Position numbers and translations under genes: made by a program | In this document: in pieces, positions 17,464 to 25,500 of the stretch | How the letters are laid out: each line of letters starts with the position of its first letter | Numbering within the stretch: the first letter of the stretch is position 1 | The notes under the pieces: model-generated | The model's database searches: none | What the model saw: the letters and a program-made list of their open reading frames with translations, nothing else | What the model was told of the DNA's origin: nothing | Origin: Staphylococcus petrasii | Lineage (GTDB): Bacteria > Bacillota > Bacilli > Staphylococcales > Staphylococcaceae | Length of the DNA stretch: 64,000 bases | Direction of reading: 5' to 3' | NCBI RefSeq assembly: GCF_002902565.1 | Contig: NZ_PPRC01000010.1 | Span: forward strand, 16,599-80,598

Positions 17464-18299
17464 ATGGAAACTTTAGAATTAAAAGGTGCTAAATTACGTT
17501 ATCACAAAGTAGGCAATGGCCCGTATTAATCTGCATCCCTGGTGCTAATGGCACAGGCGACATCTACATGCCACTTGCACAACAATTAAAAGACAAATTC
17601 ACAGTCGTAGCTGTAGACCGTCGTGGCTATGGCCAAAGCGAATTAACAGAACCCCTACCAGACGAAGTATCAAACCCAGACAGTCGCTACCGTGTTAAAC
17701 GCGACGCTCAGGACATCGCAGAATTAGCAAAACACTTAAGCGACGAACCTGTATATGTATTAGGGTCAAGTTCAGGTGCTATCGTAGCAATGCACGTATT
17801 AAAGGAACACTCTGACATTGTTAAACGTATCGCATTCCACGAACCACCAATCAACACATTCTTACCAAACGCTAAATATTGGCAAGATAAAAACGCTGAA
17901 ATCATCGATATTGCTGTTAACGAAGGTATGCCACAAGCAATGAAATTATTCGGCGAAACACTAAACACTAGTCAACTTGACCGACAATATATGTCTAAAC
18001 CAGCGCAAGCTGAAGACGACGCTGAAAGTAAAAAACGCTTTGAAGAAATGTTAGGTTGGTTCAAATATGAAATCCGCCAATATACTGAATCAGATATTTC
18101 TATCGAAGACTTAAACAAACATAAAGACATCATTACTTTATTAAATGGTACCGCTTCTAGAGATTCATTCCCTCAAGAAGTTAACTTCTACATTTCTGAA
18201 CAAACTGGCATCAAAATTATTGATATCCCTGGCGGCCACCTTGGTTATGTTCAAGAGCCAGAAGGTTTCGCAAATGTAGTACTTGAAATGTGGGGTTAA
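17464..18299 (+). pseudogene. Alpha/beta hydrolase, interrupted by a one-base deletion
   Basis: The ATG at 17464 follows GGAGG and opens [20 protein letters not shown], but the frame stops at TAA 17527-17529. One extra base near 17523 restores [20 protein letters not shown] and then the open frame to 18299 (total about 278 residues). The body has alpha/beta-hydrolase marks: [12 protein letters not shown], nucleophile elbow [12 protein letters not shown] (GxSxG), and a C-terminal GGHLGYV histidine. Without the N-terminal strand and oxyanion loop an internal start would give a truncated and probably inactive protein. It is either a recent pseudogene or a sequencing error. Confidence 0.8.
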
Positions 18300-18323
18300 T
18301 CAATATAAAGGAGTGTTCGGACT

Positions 18324-18950
18324 GTGCTTTTCACAAGAAATAAGCCGTATACGAATGAAACGTTATTAGCGAAAGAAGACATTCTAGAACTGATTCAATT
18401 TGAGCGTTTCTGTCGTGATAATTCACTATGGAATAGTATGGAGTCATGTTTCGCTGAAGATTCTTACGTGAATATTTCGTGGTTTAAAGGAACGGGTCAT
18501 GAATTCGTTGTTTCTTCAAAAGAGATGAATCGTTACGCGCCACACCAAATTCATAATTCACAAATTTGGATTAATGACACACGTGCGGTAGCGATTATGC
18601 AAGCTACGATTCAAACCCGTTTAACGATTCAGAATGTGGAGATGGAACTTCAATCTGATGCCAAATTAGTTTATTGCGTTGAAAAAGATGACCAAGGCGT
18701 TTGGTACATTACACGTCTTGAATGTATTTATGAAAAAGATAGCTTAACACCGGTCAAACCAACGACGATTAATTTACCGAAAAAAGATTTTGAAGGCTAT
18801 CGACAAAGTTATGCATGCTTGTCTTACGCTTTAAATGAAATTGGTTATGACGTAAACAGTGAGCTTCAAGGTATTGATCGACCAGATGAGGTCAACGCAT
18901 ATTATGAAGAAATCGACAGTTGGTTAACTTTTAAAGAAAAGGAAGCGTAA
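18324..18950 (+). CDS. SnoaL-like (NTF2 fold) protein
   Basis: 208 residues. The region FERFCRDNSLWNSMESCFAE with following DSYVNISWFKGTG and later DAKLVYCVEKDDQGVWYITR is typical of SnoaL-like polyketide-cyclase/dehydratase folds (about residues 20-145). An additional C-terminal helical part follows. Translation appears to start at GTG 18324 after AAAGGAG. Relatives act as isomerases, dehydratases or small subunits of ring-hydroxylating enzymes. It lies between the broken hydrolase and the second amidohydrolase, six bases before the latter. Confidence 0.65.
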   Translation: MLFTRNKPYTNETLLAKEDILELIQFERFCRDNSLWNSMESCFAEDSYVNISWFKGTGHEFVVSSKEMNRYAPHQIHNSQIWINDTRAVAIMQATIQTRLTIQNVEMELQSDAKLVYCVEKDDQGVWYITRLECIYEKDSLTPVKPTTINLPKKDFEGYRQSYACLSYALNEIGYDVNSELQGIDRPDEVNAYYEEIDSWLTFKEKEA

Positions 18951-18956
18951 ATAGAT

Positions 18957-19916
18957 ATGAAGAAAATTGATTTACACGCGCATTATATTTCTCCGGGATT
19001 CTCAAAATTCCTAGATAAATATTTCAATGGGAAAGGTGACGGTGTAGCGACGCCTGCCTTCTCTCCTGAGGGATATTTAGATTTAATGAATCGTATGGAA
19101 ATTGAATACGGGGTACTCTCTATTTCAAGCCCTCACATCAGTGCCGCCCCTGATAGTGAGATGGTTGAATTAGCGAAAGAAGTAAACGACTATGCGTCTT
19201 CTTTCACTCATAAATATCCTGAGCAATTAGGATTCTTTGCAACATTACCATTACCGTTAGTAGATGAAAGTATTGCTACTATCGATGAGGCATTGGATCA
19301 ACAAGGTGCATTAGGCTTCACTTTACCTACTAACGCACGCGGTGTCTATATCGGCGATGACCGTTTAGACAGTGTGTTAGCTAAGTTGAATGAACGTCAT
19401 GCACTCGTTGCGTTGCACCCTAATGAACCGAAGCCAAATATTGAGGCGATGAGTGAAGTCGTTCCTGCACCATTAATGGAATTCATCTTTGATACAACAC
19501 GTACCATCATTTATATGAGTCAAAACAACGTGTTCAGTAAGTATCCAAACATTAAATGGATTGTGCCTCATTGCGGTGCATTGTTACCAGTGATTGCGCA
19601 ACGTGTCGCTATGGGTAATAAAATGTTTGGTAGCGAACGTCAACCTGATGATTTAGAACAAGTGATGAAAGAGCTTTATTTCGATTTAGCTGGAAAAGTA
19701 TTACCATATCAATTGCCAAATCTCGCGCAATGCGTAGATATGGATAAAATCGTATATGGTTCAGATGCACCATACACAACAGATCAAGTTGTTACTATGT
19801 TAGCAGATGAACTTGAATCAACAGAGTTAATCTCACGTCACGAACTCGAAAAAATGTTATATGACAATGGTAAACAGTTGATTAAAACAGTCACAGATGG
19901 TGAAGATGGAGAATAA
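18957..19916 (+). CDS. Amidohydrolase_2 family protein (HxH type)
   Basis: 319 residues of the ACMSD-like amidohydrolase family. The N-terminal HxH metal motif is intact (KIDLHAHYISPG, H7/H9), with VALHPNEP (about 163), IVPHCGALLP (about 205) and the terminal Asp in VYGSDAPYTT (about 268). Compared with the EEH-type paralogue at 16165-17169, this copy looks like a classical hydrolase or decarboxylase. It ends the six-gene arm, with a terminator 8 bases after the stop. The substrate is unknown. Confidence 0.75.
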   Translation: MKKIDLHAHYISPGFSKFLDKYFNGKGDGVATPAFSPEGYLDLMNRMEIEYGVLSISSPHISAAPDSEMVELAKEVNDYASSFTHKYPEQLGFFATLPLPLVDESIATIDEALDQQGALGFTLPTNARGVYIGDDRLDSVLAKLNERHALVALHPNEPKPNIEAMSEVVPAPLMEFIFDTTRTIIYMSQNNVFSKYPNIKWIVPHCGALLPVIAQRVAMGNKMFGSERQPDDLEQVMKELYFDLAGKVLPYQLPNLAQCVDMDKIVYGSDAPYTTDQVVTMLADELESTELISRHELEKMLYDNGKQLIKTVTDGEDGE

Positions 19917-19922
19917 AAATAT

Positions 19923-19960
19923 TAAGGAGGCACAGGTACATTGATACCTATGCCTCCTTA
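19923..19960. terminator. Bidirectional terminator
   Basis: TAAGGAGGCA / TGCCTCCTTA stem with an inner AGGTA / TACCT, followed on the plus strand by a T-rich stretch. It separates convergent transcription of the amidohydrolase arm and fn3K. Confidence 0.8.
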
Positions 19961-19971
19961 ATTTTATGCCT

Positions 19972-20826
19972 TTATGCTAATATTTCGTCCATTGAGCGGT
20001 TAACGCTACTTGCATACATATTACCAAATTTAAGTAAGTGCACCATAAATAAATATAATCTATAAAATTCTAAACGTTTACGTGCGCCTTTTCCAGAAGG
20101 ATAATGTTTCTCATATTCATCATAAAATTCTTGCGTAAATCCGCCAAACACAGTAGTAATACCTAAATCAAACTCTCTATCGCCGTAAAATGGTGCTGGG
20201 TCGAATAACGAAGGACGCCCATCTTTAAGGAACATATAATTACCGCCCCATAAATCGCCATGTAATAACGACGGCTTACTATTATGTGCCTCCAATTCAT
20301 TAACCATTACAGTACGCACTTGTTCGTACACTTTATTGTCTTCTTCGTTCCATAGCCCTTTGCGCATCAATTCATCTCTTAAGTGATCCATGCGACGTTC
20401 CACAAAGATTTCAATCCATGAATCTGACCATGAATTATCGAATGAAATGTCCCCGCCTTCATGTGGCAAATCAAATCCAAATTGCCCATCCGGCTGTTGT
20501 TGACTATGCATCTTAGCTACAAGTTGGCCTAACTCACGTTGACTTCCACTCGTTCCTTCATCTAAATAACTTAAGATTAAGTACGCATCACCGTTAATTT
20601 CACCATTCGCAATAACGCGTGGCGCTGTTACATCCGCTTCTTCAAACGCATTAAGTCCCGCAATTTCCGATGCATAGAAAGATTTATCGCGATTGCGTTG
20701 AACTAATAAGAAATACGGTTCATCTTGCGTCGTTATCTTAAACGCTTCGTTCACATCCCCACCACTCACTGATGTAATGTCTTGTATATGATCTAACGGT
20801 AATTGGTCTTGCCATTCTTTTTTCAT
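19972..20826 (-). CDS. fn3K: Fructosamine/ketosamine kinase family protein
   Basis: 284 residues of the fructosamine-3-kinase/APH-like fold. The catalytic loop is HGDLWGGNYMF (about residue 190), the Mg-binding motif LFDPAPFYGDREFDLG follows, and the N-lobe has nucleotide-binding GGDVNEAFKIT. These enzymes phosphorylate sugar-lysine adducts so they fall off proteins (deglycation). The ATG follows AAGGAGG. The S. aureus fn3K mRNA has been reported as a target of sRNA RsaI; see the RNA candidate at 34129. Confidence 0.8.
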   Translation of the reverse strand: MKKEWQDQLPLDHIQDITSVSGGDVNEAFKITTQDEPYFLLVQRNRDKSFYASEIAGLNAFEEADVTAPRVIANGEINGDAYLILSYLDEGTSGSQRELGQLVAKMHSQQQPDGQFGFDLPHEGGDISFDNSWSDSWIEIFVERRMDHLRDELMRKGLWNEEDNKVYEQVRTVMVNELEAHNSKPSLLHGDLWGGNYMFLKDGRPSLFDPAPFYGDREFDLGITTVFGGFTQEFYDEYEKHYPSGKGARKRLEFYRLYLFMVHLLKFGNMYASSVNRSMDEILA

Positions 20827-21069
20827 AACGTTAGCCTCCTTAAATTTTGTATCAGTATTTAATTATTATATTTCCTGAAAATGCCTCCACTAATCTTTCA
20901 CGAAAATCTCTTTATTCAAATTTGTAATTAAAGTTAAGGCAAATTTTCAAACACTAAAGAATTTAACTATGCAATTACTGGTGAAAATGCTAGTCTAATA
21001 TAAGAATGTTTTTCAATGATATTAAATGAGGATAGTAAGCCTCAAATACAATGAAATAGGAGCATTATT

Positions 21070-22137
21070 ATGTACAAATTAATTAAACCACTTTTATTCA
21101 AATTCGACCCTGAAAAAGCACACGGCATGACTATCGACGCTTTGAAGTTTGCCCAAAAACAACCTTTCTTATTACCAATCATCCACAAATTATTCACTTA
21201 TGATAACCCATCACTGTCTCAAACAATTAAAGGTATTACATTTAACAACCCTGTTGGCTTAGCTGCAGGTTTCGATAAATCATGTGAAGTACCTAAAGCC
21301 CTTCAACATGCTGGCTTCGGTGCCTTAGAGTTAGGCGGTATTACACCTAAACCTCAAGACGGTAACCCAAAACCACGTATGTATCGTTTAATCGAAGATA
21401 ACGCGTTAATTAACCGCATGGGCTTCAACAACATTGGTATGAATAGAGCGCTGTGGAACTTACGTCGTCATGCATACAATATTCCAGTTGGCTTAAATGT
21501 AGGTGTAAATAAAACAACACCTTATAACGAACGCTATCAAGATTACATCAAAGTAATTGATACGTTTAAAGCCGATGTTTCATTCTTCACTGTTAATATT
21601 AGTTCTCCAAATACTGAGAATTTACAAAGTTTCCATGATAAAGATGAATTTTCAATGTTATGTAAAGCATTGAAAGATTTTAAAGCTCATACAGAAGTTA
21701 ATGTTCCTATTTTCTTAAAATTAACTTCCGATTTAGAACTCGATGGATTTAAAAATATTTTACCAGCAATTACTGAAACATTTGATGGAATGATCTTAGC
21801 AAATACTACACGTAAACGTGACGGCTTAACATCATCTAATAAAGTGGAAGATGGCGGCCTAAGTGGGAAACCCCTTTTCAAAAGAAACTTAGAGTTAGTG
21901 AAATGGGCGTACCAACAAACAAATGGTGAATTCTTAATTATTGGTACAGGTGGTATCTTTAGCGCAGAAGATGCAATTCAAATGATGAGAAATGGTGCAT
22001 CATTAGTACAAATTTATTCATCTTTAGTAATTGAAGGACCTGGATTAACTAAGAAAATCAATAAAGACATTGCGTCTTATTTAAAACAAAACAACTACAA
22101 TAACGTAAGTGAGATTATCGGTTTAGACGCCAAATAA
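21070..22137 (+). CDS. pyrD: Dihydroorotate dehydrogenase (quinone), class 2
   Basis: 355 residues. Class 2 PyrD oxidises dihydroorotate to orotate in pyrimidine synthesis and passes electrons to quinone at the membrane. Features are an N-terminal amphipathic membrane-association segment (MYKLIKPLLFKFDPEKAHGM), FNNPVGLAAGFDKS, the catalytic-serine region FFTVNISSPNTENLQ, and the FMN phosphate site IIGTGGIFSAEDA. It is monocistronic here, with ribosome site ATAGGAG. Confidence 0.93.
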   Translation: MYKLIKPLLFKFDPEKAHGMTIDALKFAQKQPFLLPIIHKLFTYDNPSLSQTIKGITFNNPVGLAAGFDKSCEVPKALQHAGFGALELGGITPKPQDGNPKPRMYRLIEDNALINRMGFNNIGMNRALWNLRRHAYNIPVGLNVGVNKTTPYNERYQDYIKVIDTFKADVSFFTVNISSPNTENLQSFHDKDEFSMLCKALKDFKAHTEVNVPIFLKLTSDLELDGFKNILPAITETFDGMILANTTRKRDGLTSSNKVEDGGLSGKPLFKRNLELVKWAYQQTNGEFLIIGTGGIFSAEDAIQMMRNGASLVQIYSSLVIEGPGLTKKINKDIASYLKQNNYNNVSEIIGLDAK

Positions 22138-22215
22138 TCATAAATATACTTTACTTCCCGGCAGAAAGTAATATACTGAAACCAAAGATAAGAAAGTTTA
22201 TCGGAGGAGTATTGC

Positions 22216-22509
22216 ATGGCTATAGAAGATAAAGAGAAAAATCTAGCTAACCAACAATCATCGACAAAAGAAACCGAAACTTCTACACAAAATAATAAAC
22301 AACATGATGATGACGATAATAGTATTGGCTACAACGGAGAGAAAAAAACTGCCCTCGATCTTGAAATAGAACGTGAATTATTAGAAATGATGGAAAATAA
22401 AGATCCAGAACCTGAAAAAGAGAAAAAAGGTTTAAAAATAGCCGGCCTTATTTCTACAGGAGTTATAGCAGTTTTAGCGATTATTCGTTTTATCAACCGT
22501 ACAATATAA
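22216..22509 (+). CDS. Small single-pass membrane protein, unknown function
   Basis: 97 residues with a strongly acidic, Lys/Glu/Asn-rich disordered N-terminus (about 1-72) and one C-terminal membrane helix (LKIAGLISTGVIAVLAIIRF). There is no signal peptide, so it is probably tail-anchored with the N-terminus in the cytoplasm. The start follows GGAGGAG. I recognise no named family; the gene next to pyrD in other staphylococci looks similar. Confidence 0.7.
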   Translation: MAIEDKEKNLANQQSSTKETETSTQNNKQHDDDDNSIGYNGEKKTALDLEIERELLEMMENKDPEPEKEKKGLKIAGLISTGVIAVLAIIRFINRTI

Positions 22510-22517
22510 AAAACAAA

Positions 22518-22562
22518 TGTCCCAACTTGAATTTATAATCCGATTCAAGTTGGGATATTTTT
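22518..22562. terminator. Bidirectional terminator
   Basis: CCCAACTTGAAT / ATTCAAGTTGGG stem flanked by A/T runs, between the convergent small membrane protein gene and queH. Confidence 0.85.
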
Positions 22563-22569
22563 ATGCCAT

Positions 22570-23286
22570 TTAAAATTGTTGAAGAAACGCTTTTGCTTCC
22601 TGGTTAATCGTTTTAAAATCAATGCCTTGTGCCATAGCAGCAAAGACGCACCCGCAATAACATTGTCTAAAGATATTATAATCATTACACATTTCAATCG
22701 AACGCTCATAACCTTTATTCTTCTTAAAGTCACTTGGTAAATAGCTCACATCATATATATTTTGAACTTCCATACCTAATTCATTAATAAGTTGCGCATT
22801 CTTTTTAGGTGATAGTGTTAATGCACTGCCAAAATAGTCATATCCGTATTTCACTGCTGCTTCTGCCACTAATTCTAAACGCATTTCAAAACATGCTGTA
22901 CAGCGTAATCCACCTTCTGGCTCATCAGTCAAACCACGAGATTTCGCCATTTTCATAAATTCATGAGGTTTATACTCTGCTTCAATATATTGAACATTCT
23001 GGCCTGTTCTTTCATTGAAGTCCTTTACAAATTGCTCTTGAACTTTAGCGCGACGTAAATATTCATTTTTAGGATGAATATTCGGATTAGCAAAATAGAT
23101 TGCTACATCTGCATATTGTGTTAAATACTCTAGTGTATAAGTGCTACACGGTGCACAACAACTATGGAGGAGAATTTTAGGACGTAATTCTTGACGTTCC
23201 CATTGATTAATTAACTTTTTTAGTACTCTGTCATAGTTAATTTTTTGATTCTTCATTTTCGCTATAATCGGATCAGCTTTTAACAT
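22570..23286 (-). CDS. queH: Epoxyqueuosine reductase QueH
   Basis: 238 residues, formerly DUF208. QueH performs the last step of queuosine tRNA modification. The cysteine pattern is complete: LLHSCCAPCS (about residue 40), GLRCTACFEMRL (about 130), and FRQCYCGCVFA near the C-terminus, fitting Fe-S and metal sites. The ATG follows AAGGAG. It is monocistronic. Confidence 0.9.
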   Translation of the reverse strand: MLKADPIIAKMKNQKINYDRVLKKLINQWERQELRPKILLHSCCAPCSTYTLEYLTQYADVAIYFANPNIHPKNEYLRRAKVQEQFVKDFNERTGQNVQYIEAEYKPHEFMKMAKSRGLTDEPEGGLRCTACFEMRLELVAEAAVKYGYDYFGSALTLSPKKNAQLINELGMEVQNIYDVSYLPSDFKKNKGYERSIEMCNDYNIFRQCYCGCVFAAMAQGIDFKTINQEAKAFLQQF

Positions 23287-23345
23287 AAAAACGCTCCTTA
23301 AATATTTTATAAATTAATTATATAATATTTAAGGAGTTTAATATA

Positions 23346-23852
23346 TCAATATTCTTTCTTTATCATTAGTACATAATAGATAAACATTGCGCCACCAAAT
23401 ATTAATCCTGAAATACAACACTTCACAAACTGACTTTGAAAATGAGGCGCTTCATGGAAAATATACGGGAAGAGCACCCCAGTTAAAATAAACATCACTA
23501 TAGCAAAGTAGAATACTAAAAATATACATTTAATAGCCTTTTTCTTTATTAAACTTTGATATTCTTTTCGAGAATAAACTTTAGATTCGTCTAAACGATT
23601 TCTTCTATTTATATATAATGAAACGATAGTTAATACCGCAAATAAAATTAAAAGACTTATCGTTCCAAAACTTATTGAATTTTTAGTGGCATCAACAAGA
23701 AAACTTATAAAACTTAGTATCGCAATACCAATATATGTTAATAAAAACATGATGGCTAGATTATGTTCTAATACGCTTTGTTCACGTTCGTCTCTGCCAG
23801 TAGAATTTTGAGTAAACCAGTTAAATAATTTTTCATTAAATTTATTCATCAT
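23346..23852 (-). CDS. Multi-pass membrane protein, possibly DUF3278-like
   Basis: 168 residues with four hydrophobic helices (about 30-50, 63-82, 110-132, 142-162) after an N-terminal STGRDEREQSVLEHNLA motif. This resembles the DUF3278-type proteins that accompany small XRE regulators, but I am not certain and no such regulator is adjacent. The start is MMNKF after AAGGAG. Its upstream region holds a 23-bp tandem direct repeat. Confidence 0.5.
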   Translation of the reverse strand: MMNKFNEKLFNWFTQNSTGRDEREQSVLEHNLAIMFLLTYIGIAILSFISFLVDATKNSISFGTISLLILFAVLTIVSLYINRRNRLDESKVYSRKEYQSLIKKKAIKCIFLVFYFAIVMFILTGVLFPYIFHEAPHFQSQFVKCCISGLIFGGAMFIYYVLMIKKEY

Positions 23853-23884
23853 GCTCTACTCCTTTTTTATAATTTTATTTCTTC

Positions 23885-23935
23885 TTTATGTAAAATATAA
23901 ACGACATCTTCATTTATGTAAAATATAAACGACAT
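23885..23935. repeat. Two identical 23-bp direct repeats upstream of the membrane protein gene
   Basis: Positions 23885-23907 and 23913-23935 are identical over 23 bases, with a period of 28. Each contains TTTATGTAAAATATAAAC and ends GACAT. They lie 33 bases before the start of the minus-strand gene at 23852, where a promoter or operator would be expected. They could be a duplicated regulator site or a simple promoter duplication. Confidence 0.7.
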
Positions 23936-23948
23936 ATTCAACTATAAT

Positions 23949-23977
23949 TTGCTGATTTCATAGTGTTATGGTACAAT
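23949..23977 (+). promoter_or_regulatory. Promoter of the antisense (antitoxin) RNA
   Basis: TTGCTG (23949-23954), a 17-base spacer, and TACAAT (23972-23977) give a good sigma-A promoter. Transcription would begin near 23985, at the start of the block that is repeated at 24594. Confidence 0.7.
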
Positions 23978-23984
23978 AAATGTA

Positions 23985-24135
23985 ATAAAAAACACCTAGT
24001 TGGTTTTGAAGATTAGACTAGGTGTAAAAATAAAGGACATATTACTGACTTAAAGCTAAGCCAATATGTATCTCCAATATCTATTATTGGGCTAACGTTT
24101 TCTTAACTGCCATTAAGAAAACGTTTATTTTTTTT
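23985..24135 (+). ncRNA. Candidate antisense antitoxin RNA (SprF-like layout)
   Basis: A promoter at 23949-23977 precedes a stretch that opens with an ACACCTAGT-type hairpin (about 23991-24023). It ends with a perfect 13-bp terminator stem (24094-24106 with 24113-24125) and a T-rich tail. The ~150-nt length matches SprF-type antitoxin RNAs. The 3' end lies antisense to the end of a 32-codon hydrophobic peptide gene on the minus strand. No protein is encoded on this strand. Expression and orientation are inferred from promoter and terminator only. Confidence 0.65.
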
Positions 24136-24223
24136 GGTTATATTTTAACCACATAAAAATAATTTGGCCCACAAGAAAAATAATAATATTTATTGAAAGA
24201 TGAACCACTATATAAATAGTCAT
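24125..24223 (-). CDS. Small hydrophobic type I toxin-like peptide
   Basis: The 32-residue peptide starts MTIYIVVHLSINIIIFLVGQ, has one membrane helix, and ends in a Lys/Asn-rich tail (KYNQKK). This is the shape of PepG/TxpA-type membrane toxins. The ribosome site GGGGAGGAG is strong; a second ATG one codon upstream (24226) is equally possible. A TATAAT at 24309-24314 would start a ~310-nt mRNA ending at an ACACCTAGT hairpin plus T-run near 23990. Its stop and last codons coincide with the antisense RNA terminator, so the two transcripts overlap tail to tail, as in sprG/sprF loci. Confidence 0.65.
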   Translation of the reverse strand: MTIYIVVHLSINIIIFLVGQIIFMWLKYNQKK

Positions 24224-24365
24224 CATGATCTCCTCCCCTCACCCAATTGGATTAATAGAGTTGGAGATACACAATAACGTAATAGGTTCCCTCATTTTTA
24301 TGGTATTAATTATACATCGTATGCCATAGAATAAAATTCTATTTTGTATGTAAAACAATATACAT

Positions 24366-24512
24366 CTAATAAAATACTATTTGATTATTGATTGATGTTA
24401 TATTATAATAAAAGTAACAAAACACACTTAGTGTTTTGAGAGGGCTACAGTTATAAAAATAACTGGATTGCTTATTTATTGGAAGATGAACCGTTATAAC
24501 TATAGTTATCAT
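24366..24512 (-). pseudogene. Decayed second copy of the toxin-like gene
   Basis: The ATG at 24512 follows GAGAGGGTAGATC and the peptide opens MITIVITVHLPIN, clearly related to the intact copy. The hydrophobic core is then replaced by an unrelated polar stretch (KQSSYFYNCSPL). A terminator-like AAAACAC / GTGTTTT hairpin followed by T-rich sequence (about 24419-24437) falls inside the frame. It is probably a remnant of a tandem module whose second half was lost or rearranged. Confidence 0.5.
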
Positions 24513-24593
24513 GATCTACCCTCTCACCCAATGGGAATAATAGTTTTGGAAATATATCATAACGTAATAAGTTCATTTCATAGCTCTTGCAAT

Positions 24594-24738
24594 AAAAAAA
24601 CACCTAGGTTGTTTTGAAGATTAGACTAGGTGTAAAAATAAAGGACATATTACTGACTTCTAGCAAGCCAATATGTATCTCCAATATCTATTATTGGGCT
24701 AACGTTTTCTTAATTGCAGTTAAGAAAACGTTATTTTT
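24594..24738. repeat. Second copy of the antisense RNA block
   Basis: About 140 bases nearly identical to 23985-24130, including the opening hairpin and the 13-bp terminator stem. The segment corresponding to the -10 element is missing, so the copy may be silent. On the minus strand it lies directly downstream of the TetR gene at 24743 and could serve as its terminator. Confidence 0.75.
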
Positions 24739-24742
24739 ATAT

Positions 24743-25336
24743 TTATTTATTAATTTCTCTTTGTATAATAGTGGCCGGACCGTGATTAACGATGTCATAA
24801 AAGTAATTAATTAAATCTTCTTTAGGTATACGTTGATTGTCTTCTACCCAATGTCTCAAAAAGGATAATCCTGCTCCTGAAACATAGCTCATAAAATATG
24901 AAAATGGTATACCACTTATTTCTCCCTTCATGCTTGTAAAGCTATTTAAATAATTATTTAGCAAGCTATATAATTTTTCATGTAAGGTAGAGTCTTTACC
25001 TACTTTAAACATTAATTGATAAAATTCGATATTCTCTTCAATATGAGAAATTAGAAATTCCATTATTTCTCGTAAATCATCAGTAGTAAATTTGCCTCCA
25101 CTGTTTTGTTTACTTTCTTCAATAAACACTCTAACTTTTTCCACTTGTTCGTCTTCCAATTTTTCTAATAAATCATATTTATCTAAATAATGCGTATAGA
25201 ATGTACCACGATTAATATCAGCTAAATCAGTAATTTGTTGTACTGTTATTTCATTAAAATTATGTTGATGAAGTAATTCAAGAAATGCTTGTTTAATTGC
25301 ATTTTGTGATTTTCTAACTCTACGATCTTGAACCAT
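24743..25336 (-). CDS. TetR/AcrR family regulator
   Basis: 197 residues. The N-terminal HTH is FNEITVQQITDLADINRGTF followed by YTHYLDKYDLL. The C-terminal part resembles the TetR_C_8-type ligand domain (FMSYVSGAGLSFLRHWVEDN). It is divergent from the CocE-type hydrolase and probably controls it. A palindrome GTATGTTCTTATAC (25359-25372) lies just downstream of a TATAAT (25374-25379) in its own promoter, suggesting autoregulation. Confidence 0.8.
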   Translation of the reverse strand: MVQDRRVRKSQNAIKQAFLELLHQHNFNEITVQQITDLADINRGTFYTHYLDKYDLLEKLEDEQVEKVRVFIEESKQNSGGKFTTDDLREIMEFLISHIEENIEFYQLMFKVGKDSTLHEKLYSLLNNYLNSFTSMKGEISGIPFSYFMSYVSGAGLSFLRHWVEDNQRIPKEDLINYFYDIVNHGPATIIQREINK

Positions 25337-25358
25337 AGTTTAGACCTCTCTTTATACG

Positions 25359-25379
25359 GTATGTTCTTATACAATTATA
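25359..25379 (-). promoter_or_regulatory. tetR -10 element and palindromic operator candidate
   Basis: TATAAT at 25374-25379 on the minus strand, followed around the expected transcription start by the interrupted palindrome GTATAAGAACATAC (25359-25372, 4-bp arms). The arms are short, so the site is tentative. Confidence 0.4.
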
Positions 25380-25500
25380 TCTATTTTGTTGGTTTTCGTA
25401 CAATGTCCCCTCTGTTGATTGTTGTATGCTCTTACTATAACCCTTACTATGAAAGTGTATTCGGAAGTGCATTTTCAAAAAAAAGAAAGGATGAACTAAG

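Noticed and set aside
24614..24814. 66-codon plus-strand frame over the second antisense block
   Set aside because: Crosses a strong terminator stem and runs into tetR from the opposite side; no ribosome site.
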